DNA from: Dolomedes plantarius
Taxonomy: Eukaryota; Arthropoda; Arachnida; Araneae; Dolomedidae
Direction of reading: 5' to 3'
Length of the DNA stretch: 64,000 nt
NCBI GenBank assembly: GCA_907164885.2
Contig: OU015495.1
Location: forward strand, 4,229,308 to 4,293,307
Part shown: piece after piece, positions 1-10,840 of the stretch
Position numbering within the stretch: the stretch's first letter is position 1
Layout of the letters: each line of letters starts with the position of its first letter
The notes under the pieces: generated by a model
What the model saw: the letters and a program-made list of their open reading frames with translations, nothing else
Told to the model about the DNA's origin: nothing
Database searches by the model: none
Translations under genes and position numbers: made by a program

Positions 1-1468
1 GTGAATAGCATTTGTGCACTGCTCACTTTAATAACAACTGTAGTTTTTTTTTTCAATGGCTGGGGCCATGAAGCTAAGATACCACTGGCAACTTGTCTAA
101 ATTTAGGGAGAAGATAGGTCTCATACCCTAGAAAAGGGAAAAATTTTCAATTGTTCATCAGTAAGATTTGCCATAATCAGTAAGATTTGCATATGAGTAA
201 ATTGTTCATAATGGCAATCACATCTAATGCTCCTAGCATGACGATGTACCATTCATTACTTTGAAACATTAAGCCGTCTTTTAAACTAAATTGTGGTTTT
301 CAAAATTTTAATACTCCCCGTTTGTGTTTCCACGAGTTTTCTGTCAGCTCTAGAAAGAAAATCTGGATATCTTGCGATATACTACAGCTTCACATACTTA
401 ATATTCATTCAGCTCTAAATTACGATCATAATATCACTTCTCCACAGTGACTAGCATCAGGAAACTTCCGACGAAGGCATAATATTTATGTAAACCAAAA
501 CATAGTCTTTTCGTTACTGTGTATCTCTCTTTTGAAAAAAGTCTGTAAATGCTACTATCGGAATTCTCAGTCTCATGATGAAAAATATTACTTTTCCTAC
601 TTCTAGAGGATCGCGTTCCTTTCATTTGCAATCCTAATGGATCCCGGTGTTCATTTTCAACGAATGATAAGAAACTAAGCCTCTTACATTACCTCGTAAT
701 GAATTGTTTCTGATGCAGAAGAAAGCAATACCATTGTACTCGCAGAATCCCCAAAGGAGGAAGTAGGTATTGAATTATAATTTCCAATTGGGCTGATGTT
801 TCGTAGGGTACGAGAGATGGTGTACAATGCCTCGGAAATCTCACATTCAAAGCAGTGAATCACCAGTGAGTCCATTTACTCTAAGCTAGTATCTATAATC
901 TTTAAAAAAAACAATCACTGGGGTGATAGACTTCATACCGTCTTTGAATTCTGGAGAAATGGGTGCTAAATGTTTTTCTTCTTTAAAAGAGTTAATAAGT
1001 TGCATTTTAAACATCTGGTTTTAATCCTTTTCTGCACTTTCATTAAGATGTTTTAACATATTAACGGCTAGAGACATGAATTAATGTCACTGTATAGGCA
1101 ACGCTTTTGAACCAGAGACATAAATGAATGCCCAATCTCATTATTAAAGCACTTGTTGAGTCAACTCAAGCGAACCTTTTCTCACAATAAAAACTTTTTG
1201 TCAGTGTTTATTATCACTTGATCCGGATAATAACAATTTTCAACAAGATTTTCATGGAAAAAAACAGGAACACTTTGTGCAATACTTCGACCAAACATGC
1301 ATTTGCAACAAGTTTTCACTAAACAAATATAAACTTTTCTTGACAATGTGTTGTCAAAGCACATATTTTCCTAAAAAAAAATAAGAATGTTACTTTATGA
1401 TATATGTGGGGAACAGCTGTAATATCTGCATAGAACGACCGGTCCTCAAGGAGTTAAAATGATATTTG
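1..1468. other. AT-rich stretch without a recognised gene
   Basis: I see no coding frame, terminal repeat or RNA gene I can name here. The open frames are short (about 60 residues), lack recognisable motifs and look like chance frames in AT-rich DNA. Confidence 0.5.
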
Positions 1469-3319
1469 TTACCCTACACTGCATGGTGAGTCATATGAAT
1501 CATACCATTTTCGACTAAGCTGAAACCAAAGTATTTAATATTTGCCGCTACTGCATAGCTTACCGTATCTGCCTCAATCCGAACTACCTTTTATCACTTA
1601 TTTTTGCTAGTAGACGGCAGGACATACGCAATTTTATGTCCTTATGTTTAGCTATTCTGTTGTTTGAATGATTTGTAGAATTCCACGTGGGGAAACTGTA
1701 TTTATAAACTGAAAAAGAGTATTAAACAAAGGAAAAAAATATTCAGTGTATAGCTGCAAGATAAGTCTAATCACACGTTATGATATTTTTCAATTTGATC
1801 GATTTTATATTTATGTTTTGAACAGTAATAGGTATGATTTATATGTGCATCTTTATGCATTGAGGGGATCACTATTGAATTCTGTCGTCAAAATCAATTC
1901 TTTGCGGAACAACTGGTTATGCCTCTAATTTTGAAATTTACACTGGTTGTGAGCATGACACAAGGAAAAGATTGCCTGAAGAAGTTGATCTCAGAGCGTC
2001 AAGTAATATTGTGGTACGATTGTGCAGAAACATTCCTAGAAATATGAACTACTAATTATATTTTGATAATTACTATAATTCTCCCCAACTTCAATATTAT
2101 ATGGCTAAACAGGGTATTTTCAGAATTGGTACAGTTAAACGAAATCGTGTTTCAGGATGCAAGCTCACTAATGATAAATAGATGTCAAAACAACCTCGAG
2201 GCACAAGTGAGGAATATGTCACATTACATGATAATATAGAAATTTCAAATATTTCATTGAAAGACAACAGAAACGTCATGTTTCTATCAACATACGTCGG
2301 AGTTAACTCAGTAGAGAAAATAGACAGATACGACAGAAAGATTAAAACAAAAGTTAGCATTGACTGTACAGCTGTAGTAAAACACCATAACAAACATATG
2401 GGTGGTGTAGACACGTTGGACAGTCTAATCGGGCACTACAAAATAACTCTGTGGCATAACTCTGTGCCTCAATAAAGAAAGAAAATGTTTTAAAATATTT
2501 CACGAGACTTAATACCACTATTTTATTTTACTTTATGATTGCAAATTGTGTTATCTAAGTTTATAGTAAATTTCTTCAGGAAGATTTGAATTGTCTTTTT
2601 AGTGTAAGAATTATTTTTAGCGTTTTCTAAAAAAGAATTTTTTCATCATTTTTCTTAACGCAATATATCCTATTATAAAAATTTACGCTTAAAACGCCTT
2701 AAAATTTTGCATACTTTATCTATATATATTTATAAAGGGAATAGAGTATGCTCATGATTGCAGATTCATTGGTTTTTTGTTTACGTTGGTATAAATTGCA
2801 AGTAACAATGAATTTTAAGTGATTTTTATGAACATCAGTACTTTAAGAGCTGCGAACTCTGAGATACACATAGTTTGATCTTGAGAATAGTCTATTCCCA
2901 ACAGAATGTTATTATCTTCATTCTACAATTTATAAAGTCTTAATATATTTGTTTGTTTTTGAGTTATCATGTATTGTAGAATGTCAAATTTTCAAATTTT
3001 TCCAGCTTTTCCCCCTGAAAAAATTATTTTAATGTGACAGCTAAATTTTTTATATTTTTTTTCAAGTTTTAACTTAAATGTCATTATAGAAAATAGATAA
3101 AAAGACAAAATTTAAAAAAATTCAAAAAATCACCTCCGAAGGTGTACGGATACCTTAATGCATGATGATTCATATATGAATCAAACCGATTTTTTTTCTA
3201 TAAAATAAAAATTTGAAGAATATTAGTGTTTTCAATATTTTTTCCAATCGATTTGATTAAAAATCTATTATCAAAAAAAGTTTTGTTTGATTTAAAAAAA
3301 TCATGCAGTGTAGGGTTAA
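1469..3319 (+). mobile_element. Decayed piggyBac-type DNA transposon
   Basis: The left end reads TTA then CCCTACACTGCATG from 1472. The right end reads CATGCAGTGTAGGG followed by TTAA at 3316-3319, so the ends are 14-base inverted repeats starting CCC next to TTA or TTAA. TTAA target sites and CCY ends are known features of piggyBac elements. Subterminal inverted motifs also match (a GATTCATAT-type motif near 1490 and 3170). The interior holds the transposase remnant at 1930-2475. The left target copy appears to have lost its last A. The element is AT-rich and long dead. Confidence 0.75.
1930..2475 (+). pseudogene. piggyBac transposase remnant
   Basis: One frame carries typical piggyBac (DDE_Tnp_1_7) signatures in order: YTGCEHD, then ASSNIVVRL and IPRNMNY, then FDNYYNSPQL with the second catalytic Asp, GTVKRNRVSGC, and finally HNKHMGGVDTLD with the third catalytic Asp. 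The frame has in-frame stops at 2053-2055 (TAA) and 2179-2181 (TAG) and ends at 2473-2475, soon after the third Asp. The N-terminal part with the first Asp and the C-terminal cysteine-rich region are not recognisable. It lies inside the matching piggyBac ends at 1472 and 3315. It cannot encode an active protein. Domesticated PGBD genes are the only real alternative, and the two stops argue against that. Confidence 0.85.
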
Positions 3320-4373
3320 AATGAATTAACGTGGGACAGAATATATTCCTCAGTTAGGCCTTTTATAAAGCAGCTACATTCTTTAACAGAAAAAAACATT
3401 TTGTTGGGAACCCAATATAAAGCACTTCGTTGACTCCCAAAGAGCATAATACAGTGACAGTGATCGGCATATATAAAGTTATAATAATTCTATTTATGAG
3501 TGTCGCGACGCTCATTTTAAAGTATAATGTAAAACAAGCATAATGAAAATCAACTATTAGAAAATGAAGGCCAGTTGAATAAAAAAAATTAAGTTCTCAT
3601 TAAGTTCTCTATTGCAATTCTTAATACTTTAACACACATTACCGATACAGAGACAAGTTCAAAGAATCGTGTCAAGTCGGTGTGCATCTACAGCCTGGGG
3701 CCTAATCTCTGTTCTTGTCGTGCAAAGCAGCTTAGCACTTACACAGTCGCATAACCTCTAAAAATTAAGCAACGAGTTGAGAGGTTTCATGAATAATAAT
3801 GAGATAGTTTTCTCAAACTACATGAAAGCACACTTAAGAAAAACGAGTATTCGTTTTTCTATTTTTAAAAGGCAGTTTTAGTAAATTTTTAAACTGCTCA
3901 GTGAAGACAAAACTGAGAGTAACAAATTATAATACATGCATATTCAAAAGGCGTTGGGGATTCAACTAGATAGCTATCTTTGTTGACAAGTTTTTCTTTT
4001 AAAGTGGGTGCAAGCAAGATAATTTGAAGGAAAGAAAATAGTTAGTCTGTGGTTGAAAAAATATGTTTGTTTAAAATATTTCACAATGAAATTTTTATGC
4101 AAACCATTTAAAACAGTTTTTGTTTATTTTGCATAAACGTTTATTTATTTTCAAATGTAAAAACTGTTTAAAGCAAACAAAAACAAACTACTTTTCTTGT
4201 AAAAGAACTTTTGAAAGTTTTAGTAGGATGAAATGTTTTTTGCATTTGTAAGCTTCTCACGTAAAAGGCAAATATATGGTTCACTATTTATTCAGTTTAG
4301 CTAATTCTTTCATAGTCGAAAAGCAAAACAAGCAGCAAAAGGTTATTATTTTCAGTGTAAGACAGATGTTTTC
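3320..4373. other. AT-rich stretch without a recognised gene
   Basis: No coding frame, terminal repeats or RNA gene seen. The stretch is strongly A+T rich with poly-A and poly-T runs. Confidence 0.5.
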
Positions 4374-4778
4374 ATTTCTTAATGTTAGAAAAAGTTATTG
4401 TATTTAAAAATCTGTATGCATGACGTGAATGATGTTAATTTAATATTTGAAAATATAGAAACAACCAGTATAATATGAAAAAGTCAGCTTGTAATCCGTC
4501 CACACTTGAGTTTCAGTCTTTTTCCGCTTTTGATTTCCATATCTGTTACAAGTATTCAGCCTTTTGTTGCATGGCTTAGCAGTGTATTTCTTCTTCAGCT
4601 GAACAGAATTCTTTTCTTTAAATGGTAAGAACACATGTGTTTCGAAAGTAAAAATTAAGTTAAGAGTATTCGAAACAACTATTTAGACTTTCAATTAAGA
4701 CATTTTAAATTTTCCTCATTTAGTTCAGTATTCTTTGGGTGCGTCAAAGGAAAAGTGGTGTAAGTGAACTCGTGGTAA
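4374..4778 (-). repeat. Left arm of a ~405-bp inverted repeat pair
   Basis: Read on the minus strand, this matches 10430-10839 over its whole length, about nine bases in ten by eye. Both copies start TTACCACGAGTTCAC and end near TTAAGAAAT. Both contain a lysine-rich open frame of 64-65 codons (minus strand 4634-4440 here; plus strand 10577-10774 in the other arm). About ten residues differ between the two small frames, so they look unconstrained rather than like a conserved gene. Family unknown. Confidence 0.8.
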
Positions 4779-4949
4779 AATCGGGATAAGGCGTGTTTTG
4801 TAATCTCAAATGTATTCTTCGGCATATGCGAGTGGTTTTCAACCTTTTATACCTCGCGTACCCTCTGGAAATGTGTATGTAACTGGCGTACTCCTTGCAG
4901 GGACATAAAGAACTATAGCCATAGTGTAACAATGAGAATAAAATTAAAC

Positions 4950-4957
4950 GTACATAC

Positions 4958-4990
<33 letters not shown>
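4950..4990. repeat. (TA)n microsatellite
   Basis: Uninterrupted TA repeat next to similar TA tracts that flank the Ty3-type insertion. Confidence 0.9.
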
Positions 4991-4995
<5 letters not shown>

Positions 4996-5300
4996 CATGT
5001 CCTAAAATTAAATTAAATTAATTGAAAATAAGATATTAGGGAAAATGAAATAGATAAGAGGGAAGCCAGCACATGGCAGCACCAATCAAAGCCCCTTCGA
5101 AATTCAAAGCAGCTTATTAGATAACATTCACGCGATGCCCGTGCTAAGGGGTTTTTAAAAGTAGAAAGATAGGAGATTGCTTCATCAGGTAAAGACGTGT
5201 GTTGCGAGGAGGGAAGTCGAACAAAAGGGAAGAAGATTTGAGCTTTGGTTGAGTTTAAGCTTAAAGAATAAAGCCATATATATATATATATATATATATA

Positions 5301-5566
5301 TGTGGGATGCCATCCATACAGCCCCATGCATGCCACTCTTATATGGAGTGCGCCCCTGTAACCCCGGCGAGCGCCACCTTGCGGGCGCCGCGAAGAACAG
5401 AAGAGATAGACGATGTTTTGCTTCGGACGAGCGTGCACGTGTGTGTACCGCGTTGCTTGTTTTTCCCCCCTTTTAGACGTTAGTTCCCCCTGTACATAAT
5501 GTCCCTCTTTAAATAAATGTTACTTATGTTAACACTGTTTGTGATTATTCCCCCCAAAACCCCACA
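5301..5566 (+). repeat. 5' LTR of the Ty3-type element
   Basis: Begins TGTGGGATGC and ends AAACCCCACA, with 6-base inverted ends TGTGGG/CCCACA. Paired with 10112-10377 at one visible mismatch. An AATAAA hexamer near 5512 is the likely poly(A) signal. Confidence 0.93.
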
Positions 5567-5568
5567 GA

Positions 5569-5583
5569 TGGGGGCTCTGGCCT
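5569..5583 (+). promoter_or_regulatory. Candidate primer-binding site
   Basis: Two bases after the 5' LTR the sequence reads TGGGGGCTCTGGCC. A PBS starting TGG (complement of the tRNA CCA end) a few bases downstream of the LTR is the family rule. I did not assign the tRNA. Confidence 0.45.
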
Positions 5584-5870
5584 CCTTTTACCCTTTAATC
5601 CCCTAGATCACCCATGCCTGCCGTATCAACTCTCCATTTGACGTGATAGTTTCAAAGACGTTTACAGCTGATATTTACCGATTTTACCTCAGACGTATAA
5701 TTCGAGACGGTTTGAACGAAGTATTTTGCTGATGTGACTTCTCCACGGATTACTTATCAATTTTTCATGACGTTCCGAGGACTGAGTTTTCAACTTGACG
5801 ACTTTCGTTTAGACGTGACGTAGTCGGATTTACAAATTGTTGGATTATTCTGTTTAGAAGTCTGCATTCA

Positions 5871-8800
5871 GTGAGTACCATTTTTTTTTGTTGTGTCAAT
5901 ATGTGTTCAGTTTCACTAAACGATATTGTGCCAATCGCACAAGCACTAAGCTGTGCACCAACTAAAAGTATTAAGTTATTGTTTTCGATTTGTTTTGATG
6001 ATACATTTGATCGATCATCCCGATCTAAATTACGCAATTTTCAGAATTTCCCTGTTACTTTCGATTTGAATTCGCGAAAGAAATCCATCCTTAAAACATA
6101 TTCATTAAATGATTTTATCTGTGTTGCTAATATTTTGCATATTGATTCCGACGGTTCTAAAGACAAACTATGTGATTCCATTTTTGACGCACTTTCGAAT
6201 TTAACTTCTTTTCAACCGATAATTGACTTTGATGAGAATGATGAAGTAGCGCCAAGTTCTTTCGCGCAGACGCCAGCTGCTATCGCTACAGTCGAAAACG
6301 CTTATACAAATTCTTTTTCGCCTAAACAACAATCCGAAATTGACACTCCCGTTCCTTATTCTAATTTATGGCTTGTTTTGAGAGATGTTTCCTGTTCTAT
6401 GCGAAAATTTACTGGTAACAATGCGTATACTATTCAAAGCTTTTTGCGCGACGTAGAGGATAATTTATCTCTTTTACCAGAATTAACAGATCAGCATAAA
6501 GTGATTTTTGTCAAAACTAATCTTTCTGGATCCGCTAAATTATTTATTCAAAGCCAACGTAATCTAAACACTTTGAGTTCTTTAAAAGAAGCTTTAATTG
6601 AGGAGTTTGGCTCGAAAATTACGAGCGCTGACTTACATCGACAGTTGCGAAATCGAAAGTTAAAACCAAATGAATCTCTTACAGAATATTTAATTGCTCT
6701 TCGCGAGTTAGCTTCGCAAGCCCTTGACTTTGCCGTGGACGACGCTAGTATAATTGAGTATTGCATAAATAATATTCCAGACGCTCCGTGTAATAAATTA
6801 ATTTTGTATGGTTGTACTAACTTTACAGAATTCAAACAGAAACTCAAAATTTATGAAAAGATTTTTGACAGAAATATATGTAAATCCTCAACTGACCATT
6901 TCGGTTCTAACTACATTCGTAAACGTGATGACGTGTATCATAAAATTTCAAACCCAAGACGTGAGATGAAACCAGAAGCATTTCGTCCTCATGCTCAAAG
7001 TAAACAAATGTGCTATAATTGTTTTAATTTTAACCATATATCTAAATTTTGTCCCGACAAACATCGCGGTCCAAAATGTATTTCTTGTGGAAATTTTGGC
7101 CACATCGCCGCAAATTGTTCAAAATCAAATGATTTACACACACAGAGAGAAACTAATGTTAATACGCTGAATTCAACTACTTCAAATTTAATGTACAAGG
7201 ATGTTACACTTAACCATGTCTCTTTCAACGCGTTAATTGACACAGGTTCGATGGCTACGATTATGTTAAAGCGAGCGTATACTAAAATTGGATCTCCTGT
7301 TCTTAATAACTCTAGTACATTGCTTACGGCTTTTGGCAATGGAAAAATTAAGCCGATTGGTTCTTTCAAATCCCAAATTGTTATTGATGGTCAATTGTTT
7401 ACCGCTGATATTTGTGTTGTTGACGATAATACTATGCCAGTAGATTTGATAATTGGTATGAATGTACTTGCACAGGCTGAATTCACTATCACTAAAGACG
7501 GACTTTCGATTCATAAACCTTTAGATTTTGACGCTATAGACGAAGACGTTACTCTTATTAGTAATATATTGGTAATAGATGATTCTAGCCCTGACATAGG
7601 CCCTAGTGCTACTAAACAACAGAGAAATACCATTCAACACCTCGTGACCAATTATAAACCCCATAAAATCAAAACTACTAATATCGAAATGCATATACAA
7701 GTTGATACTTCGACTCCCATCTGCTACAGACCACGACGTTTACCATTTACTGAGAGAGATATTGTAGATAAACAAGTTAATACTTGGATTCAGGACGGCA
7801 TAATAGAACCCTGTTCATCAGACTACTCGAGTCAGGTTGTTCTTGTTAAAAAGAAAGACGGAACCCCACGACTTTGCATCGACTATAGACAATTAAATAA
7901 ACATATAGTTAAGGATAGATACCCTTTACCTCTCATTGACGACTTACTCGATAAACTTCAGAATGCTCGTGTTTTCAGTACTCTAGACCTTAAAAATGGA
8001 TTTTTCCATGTTAATGTTCATAAAGACAGTCGACGTTATACTTCCTTCGTGACACATTCAGGTCAGTTTCAGTTTCTTAAAGTTCCCTTTGGTCTTTGTA
8101 CATCACCTTCCGTATTTCAGCGATTTGATAATACAGTCTTTAAAGGTCTCATTTTATCAGGTCAGATATTGTTGTATATGGATGACTTAATCATTCCTGC
8201 TAAAGATGAAGAGGAAAATATTGAAAAAATAAAATCAGTCTTTTCTGTCGCTTCTGACTACGGTCTTGAGATAAACTTTCGAAAATGTAAATTCCTTCAT
8301 ACACAAATTGAGTTCCTTGGCCATATTATTCAAAACGGACAGTTATTTCCCTCCCCTCTTAAAACAGCCGCCGTTCTAAATTATCCGGAACCAAAAAATC
8401 AAAAAGACATCCAATGTTTCCTTGGTTTGGCTGGTTATTTCCGTAAATTTATTCAAAATTTTTCAGTTATCGCTAATCCTCTATCTAACCTTCTAAAAAA
8501 ATCTACTATTTTCCATTTTGGTGTAAACGAGAAAAATGCTTTTTATCAATTGAAGCAATGTTTGGCTAATAAACCCGTTCTTAATATTTATAATCAGAAA
8601 AGCGAAACTGAATTACATACTGACGCTTCTATCCATGGTTTTGGATGCATTCTTCTTCAGAAATCCGCTGATGATAACTGTTTTCACCCTGTATATTTTG
8701 CGAGCAAATCTACATCAGACGCTGAGAAAAATTACTCAAGTTATGAACTCGAGATGTTAGCCGTAATTCATGGATTGCAAAAATTTAGAGTGTATCTACT

Positions 8801-9830
8801 TGGTCAACAATTTACCATAGTTACAGACTGTAACGCCTTCAAACTCACTATGAGCAAGCGCGATCTCAGTGCTAAAATTGCTCGATGGGCACTATTATTA
8901 GAAGATTACAATTATACAATTCAACATCGAACTGGAGCGAAGATGGCTCATGCTGATGCGCTAAGCCGCTATCCGACGATGCTCATTACCGCCGATTCCC
9001 TGACTTTCAAAATACAAAATGCTCAGTCACACGACCCTAACATTCAAGCAATTAAAGAAATTCTTAAAACTAATCAGTATCACGATTATTTTATCAAAGC
9101 GAATGTTCTCTACAAGTTAGTTGACGGTTACGAAGTTCTAGTCGTTCCAGACTCTATGCAAGACGGTATTATTAGAGACGCGCACGAGAATGGACATTTT
9201 GCTACTAAGAAAATTGAGGAGCAACTCAAACAACAGTTTTACATACCTAATTTAAAAGATAAAATTGCCAGGTGTATTGCCAACTGTATTCCATGCATCT
9301 TGACGAACCGCAAGTGTGGTAAACAAGAAGGACTCCTACACCCTTTACCAAAAGAGGACACCCCACTCCATACAAATCATGTTCAGCAAATTATTAACTC
9401 AACTTTCCAACGCAGCATTAAGACGACTCCTTTTGAACTGCTTTTCGGTACAAAAATGCGTGTCCGCAACAATCTCCAAATCACAGACCTGTTGAATGAC
9501 GAAATACAAACTGAGTTTATAAATTCACGCGACGACCTCCGCAAAGACGCCAAACAACAGATTTTAAGAGTGCAAGACGAAAACCGTAAAACCTACAATC
9601 TACGACGAAAGTTACCTCCGAAGTTCAAGTTGCACGATCTTGTCGCCATAAAACGCACCCAATTCGGACCTCGTTTAAAACTCCATTCAAATTTCCTCGG
9701 ACCCTACAAGATCATCAAACTTAAGCCCAACGACACCTACGATGTTCAAAAGTGTGGACATTTCGACGGACCCATGCATACCAGTACATGCATCGAGTTC
9801 ATGAAACCGTGGACTCATAACTTTACATAG
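5871..9830 (+). CDS. Gag-Pol polyprotein (Ty3/Metaviridae type), integrase core deleted in frame
   Basis: A single uninterrupted frame of 1319 codons. Visible in order: an N-terminal Gag region; two CCHC zinc knuckles at residues ~381-394 and ~403-416 (CX2CX4HX4C); an aspartic protease motif DTGS at ~457; reverse transcriptase with YMDD at ~769; RNase H with TDAS at ~918; and the integrase HHCC zinc-binding domain beginning HENGH at ~1105 and ending near residue 1150. About residue 1169 (near 9377-9384) the text jumps from just past the zinc finger straight to the C-terminal segment (INSTFQRSIKTTPFELLFG). The whole D,D-35-E core expected between them is missing and the frame is kept. The product should still be able to assemble and reverse-transcribe but not integrate by itself. 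The start is the first Met of the frame; a second Met 10 codons later is possible. Confidence 0.92.
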   Translation: MSTIFFCCVNMCSVSLNDIVPIAQALSCAPTKSIKLLFSICFDDTFDRSSRSKLRNFQNFPVTFDLNSRKKSILKTYSLNDFICVANILHIDSDGSKDKLCDSIFDALSNLTSFQPIIDFDENDEVAPSSFAQTPAAIATVENAYTNSFSPKQQSEIDTPVPYSNLWLVLRDVSCSMRKFTGNNAYTIQSFLRDVEDNLSLLPELTDQHKVIFVKTNLSGSAKLFIQSQRNLNTLSSLKEALIEEFGSKITSADLHRQLRNRKLKPNESLTEYLIALRELASQALDFAVDDASIIEYCINNIPDAPCNKLILYGCTNFTEFKQKLKIYEKIFDRNICKSSTDHFGSNYIRKRDDVYHKISNPRREMKPEAFRPHAQSKQMCYNCFNFNHISKFCPDKHRGPKCISCGNFGHIAANCSKSNDLHTQRETNVNTLNSTTSNLMYKDVTLNHVSFNALIDTGSMATIMLKRAYTKIGSPVLNNSSTLLTAFGNGKIKPIGSFKSQIVIDGQLFTADICVVDDNTMPVDLIIGMNVLAQAEFTITKDGLSIHKPLDFDAIDEDVTLISNILVIDDSSPDIGPSATKQQRNTIQHLVTNYKPHKIKTTNIEMHIQVDTSTPICYRPRRLPFTERDIVDKQVNTWIQDGIIEPCSSDYSSQVVLVKKKDGTPRLCIDYRQLNKHIVKDRYPLPLIDDLLDKLQNARVFSTLDLKNGFFHVNVHKDSRRYTSFVTHSGQFQFLKVPFGLCTSPSVFQRFDNTVFKGLILSGQILLYMDDLIIPAKDEEENIEKIKSVFSVASDYGLEINFRKCKFLHTQIEFLGHIIQNGQLFPSPLKTAAVLNYPEPKNQKDIQCFLGLAGYFRKFIQNFSVIANPLSNLLKKSTIFHFGVNEKNAFYQLKQCLANKPVLNIYNQKSETELHTDASIHGFGCILLQKSADDNCFHPVYFASKSTSDAEKNYSSYELEMLAVIHGLQKFRVYLLGQQFTIVTDCNAFKLTMSKRDLSAKIARWALLLEDYNYTIQHRTGAKMAHADALSRYPTMLITADSLTFKIQNAQSHDPNIQAIKEILKTNQYHDYFIKANVLYKLVDGYEVLVVPDSMQDGIIRDAHENGHFATKKIEEQLKQQFYIPNLKDKIARCIANCIPCILTNRKCGKQEGLLHPLPKEDTPLHTNHVQQIINSTFQRSIKTTPFELLFGTKMRVRNNLQITDLLNDEIQTEFINSRDDLRKDAKQQILRVQDENRKTYNLRRKLPPKFKLHDLVAIKRTQFGPRLKLHSNFLGPYKIIKLKPNDTYDVQKCGHFDGPMHTSTCIEFMKPWTHNFT

Positions 9831-10111
9831 CCTGTTTCGACTAAACATACTTTAATTTCTGAACTATATTTTCATTATTTTTTTTTTCAGGAATCTTCAT
9901 TAGCCAGGATTGTTTTGCTGTTTAGATGTTACTACAATTAGTGTTATATTTTTCATTTTCTTTTCCAGCTCATTTTGCTAGTATTATAACCTATGTGTAT
10001 TTCTTATAACTTTTATACCTTTTTTTTCATTTCGTCATAATAAATTGTCACCTGTATTTGTTTGTGCCCCTACCAGCATCTGGGGGCAGATGCTTTTTGT
10101 CGGATGGCCGA
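9831..10111 (+). other. 3' untranslated region of the Ty3-type element
   Basis: AT-rich DNA between the gag-pol stop and the 3' LTR, with long T runs. It holds the palindrome GCATCTGGGGGCAGATGC near 10076-10093 and no open frame that looks like env. Confidence 0.6.
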
Positions 10112-10373
10112 TGTGGGATGCCATCCATACAGCCCCATGCATGCCACTCTTATATGGAGTGCGCCCCTGTAACCCCGGCGAGCGCCACCTTGCGGGCGCC
10201 GCGAAGAACAGAAGATATAGACGATGTTTTGCTTCGGACGAGCGTGCACGTGTGTGTACCGCGTTGCTTGTTTTTCCCCCCTTTTAGACGTTAGTTCCCC
10301 CTGTACATAATGTCCCTCTTTAAATAAATGTTACTTATGTTAACACTGTTTGTGATTATTCCCCCCAAAACCC

Positions 10374-10377
<4 letters not shown>
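10112..10377 (+). repeat. 3' LTR of the Ty3-type element
   Basis: 266 bp, TGTGGG to CCCACA, matching the 5' LTR except for one base, and followed directly by a (TA)n tract. Confidence 0.93.

Positions 10378-10429
<52 letters not shown>
10378..10429. repeat. (TA)n microsatellite
   Basis: About 50 bp of pure TA repeat between the 3' LTR and the right arm of the inverted repeat. Confidence 0.95.
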
Positions 10430-10432
<3 letters not shown>

Positions 10433-10839
10433 CCACGAGTTCACTTACACCAATTTTCCTTTGACCCACCCAAAGAATAAGGTACTAAATGATGAAAATT
10501 GAAAATGTCTTAATTGAAATTAGTCTAAATAGTTGTTTCGAATACTCGTAACTTAATTTTTAATTTCGAAACGCATATGTGGTTGCCATTTAAAAAAAAG
10601 AATTCTGTGCAGCTGAAGAAGAAAAACACTTCTAAGCCATGCAACAAAAGACTGAATGCTTATAGCAGATATGGAAATCAAAAGCGGAAAAAGACTGAAA
10701 CACAAGTGTTGACGGATTACAAGCTGACTTTTTTTAAATATTATACTGGTTGTTTTTATATTTTAAAATATTAAATTAACATCAATCACGTCATGCATAC
10801 AGATTTTTAAATACAATAACTTTTCTAACATTAAGAAAT
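10430..10839 (+). repeat. Right arm of the ~405-bp inverted repeat pair
   Basis: Reverse-complement partner of 4374-4778. The homology begins exactly where the TA microsatellite stops and ends where the mariner-type element at 10841 begins. It carries the 65-codon counterpart of the small lysine-rich frame. Confidence 0.8.
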
Positions 10840-10840
10840 A

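Larger units (their letters stand above)
5301..10377 (+). mobile_element. Ty3/mdg4-type LTR retrotransposon, structurally complete but lacking the integrase core
   Basis: Two 266-bp LTRs (5301-5566 and 10112-10377), each beginning TGTGGG and ending CCCACA, enclose one gag-pol frame. By eye the LTRs differ at a single base (AAGAGATAG against AAGATATAG), so the insertion is young relative to the rest of the window. It landed in a TA microsatellite: TA repeats abut both outer ends (5278-5300 and 10378-10429), so the short target duplication cannot be told from the repeat. There is no env-like frame. No convincing purine tract abuts the 3' LTR; a G-run palindromic motif, GCATCTGGGGGCAGATGC, lies about 20 bases upstream instead. 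The integrase catalytic core is missing (see the CDS). Confidence 0.92.

Noticed and set aside
5013..5476. Open frames of 141 and 99 codons around the left LTR
   Set aside because: They overlap the 5' LTR and its microsatellite; the 99-codon frame's end is repeated in the 3' LTR. They are chance frames in LTR sequence.
6548..7514. Minus-strand frames of 82-118 codons
   Set aside because: They lie antisense inside the intact gag-pol frame and have no motifs.
4440..10774. The lysine-rich 64-65-codon frames as a conserved small gene
   Set aside because: Both copies keep an open frame, but about ten of 64 residues differ for few nucleotide changes, so there is no sign of protein constraint.
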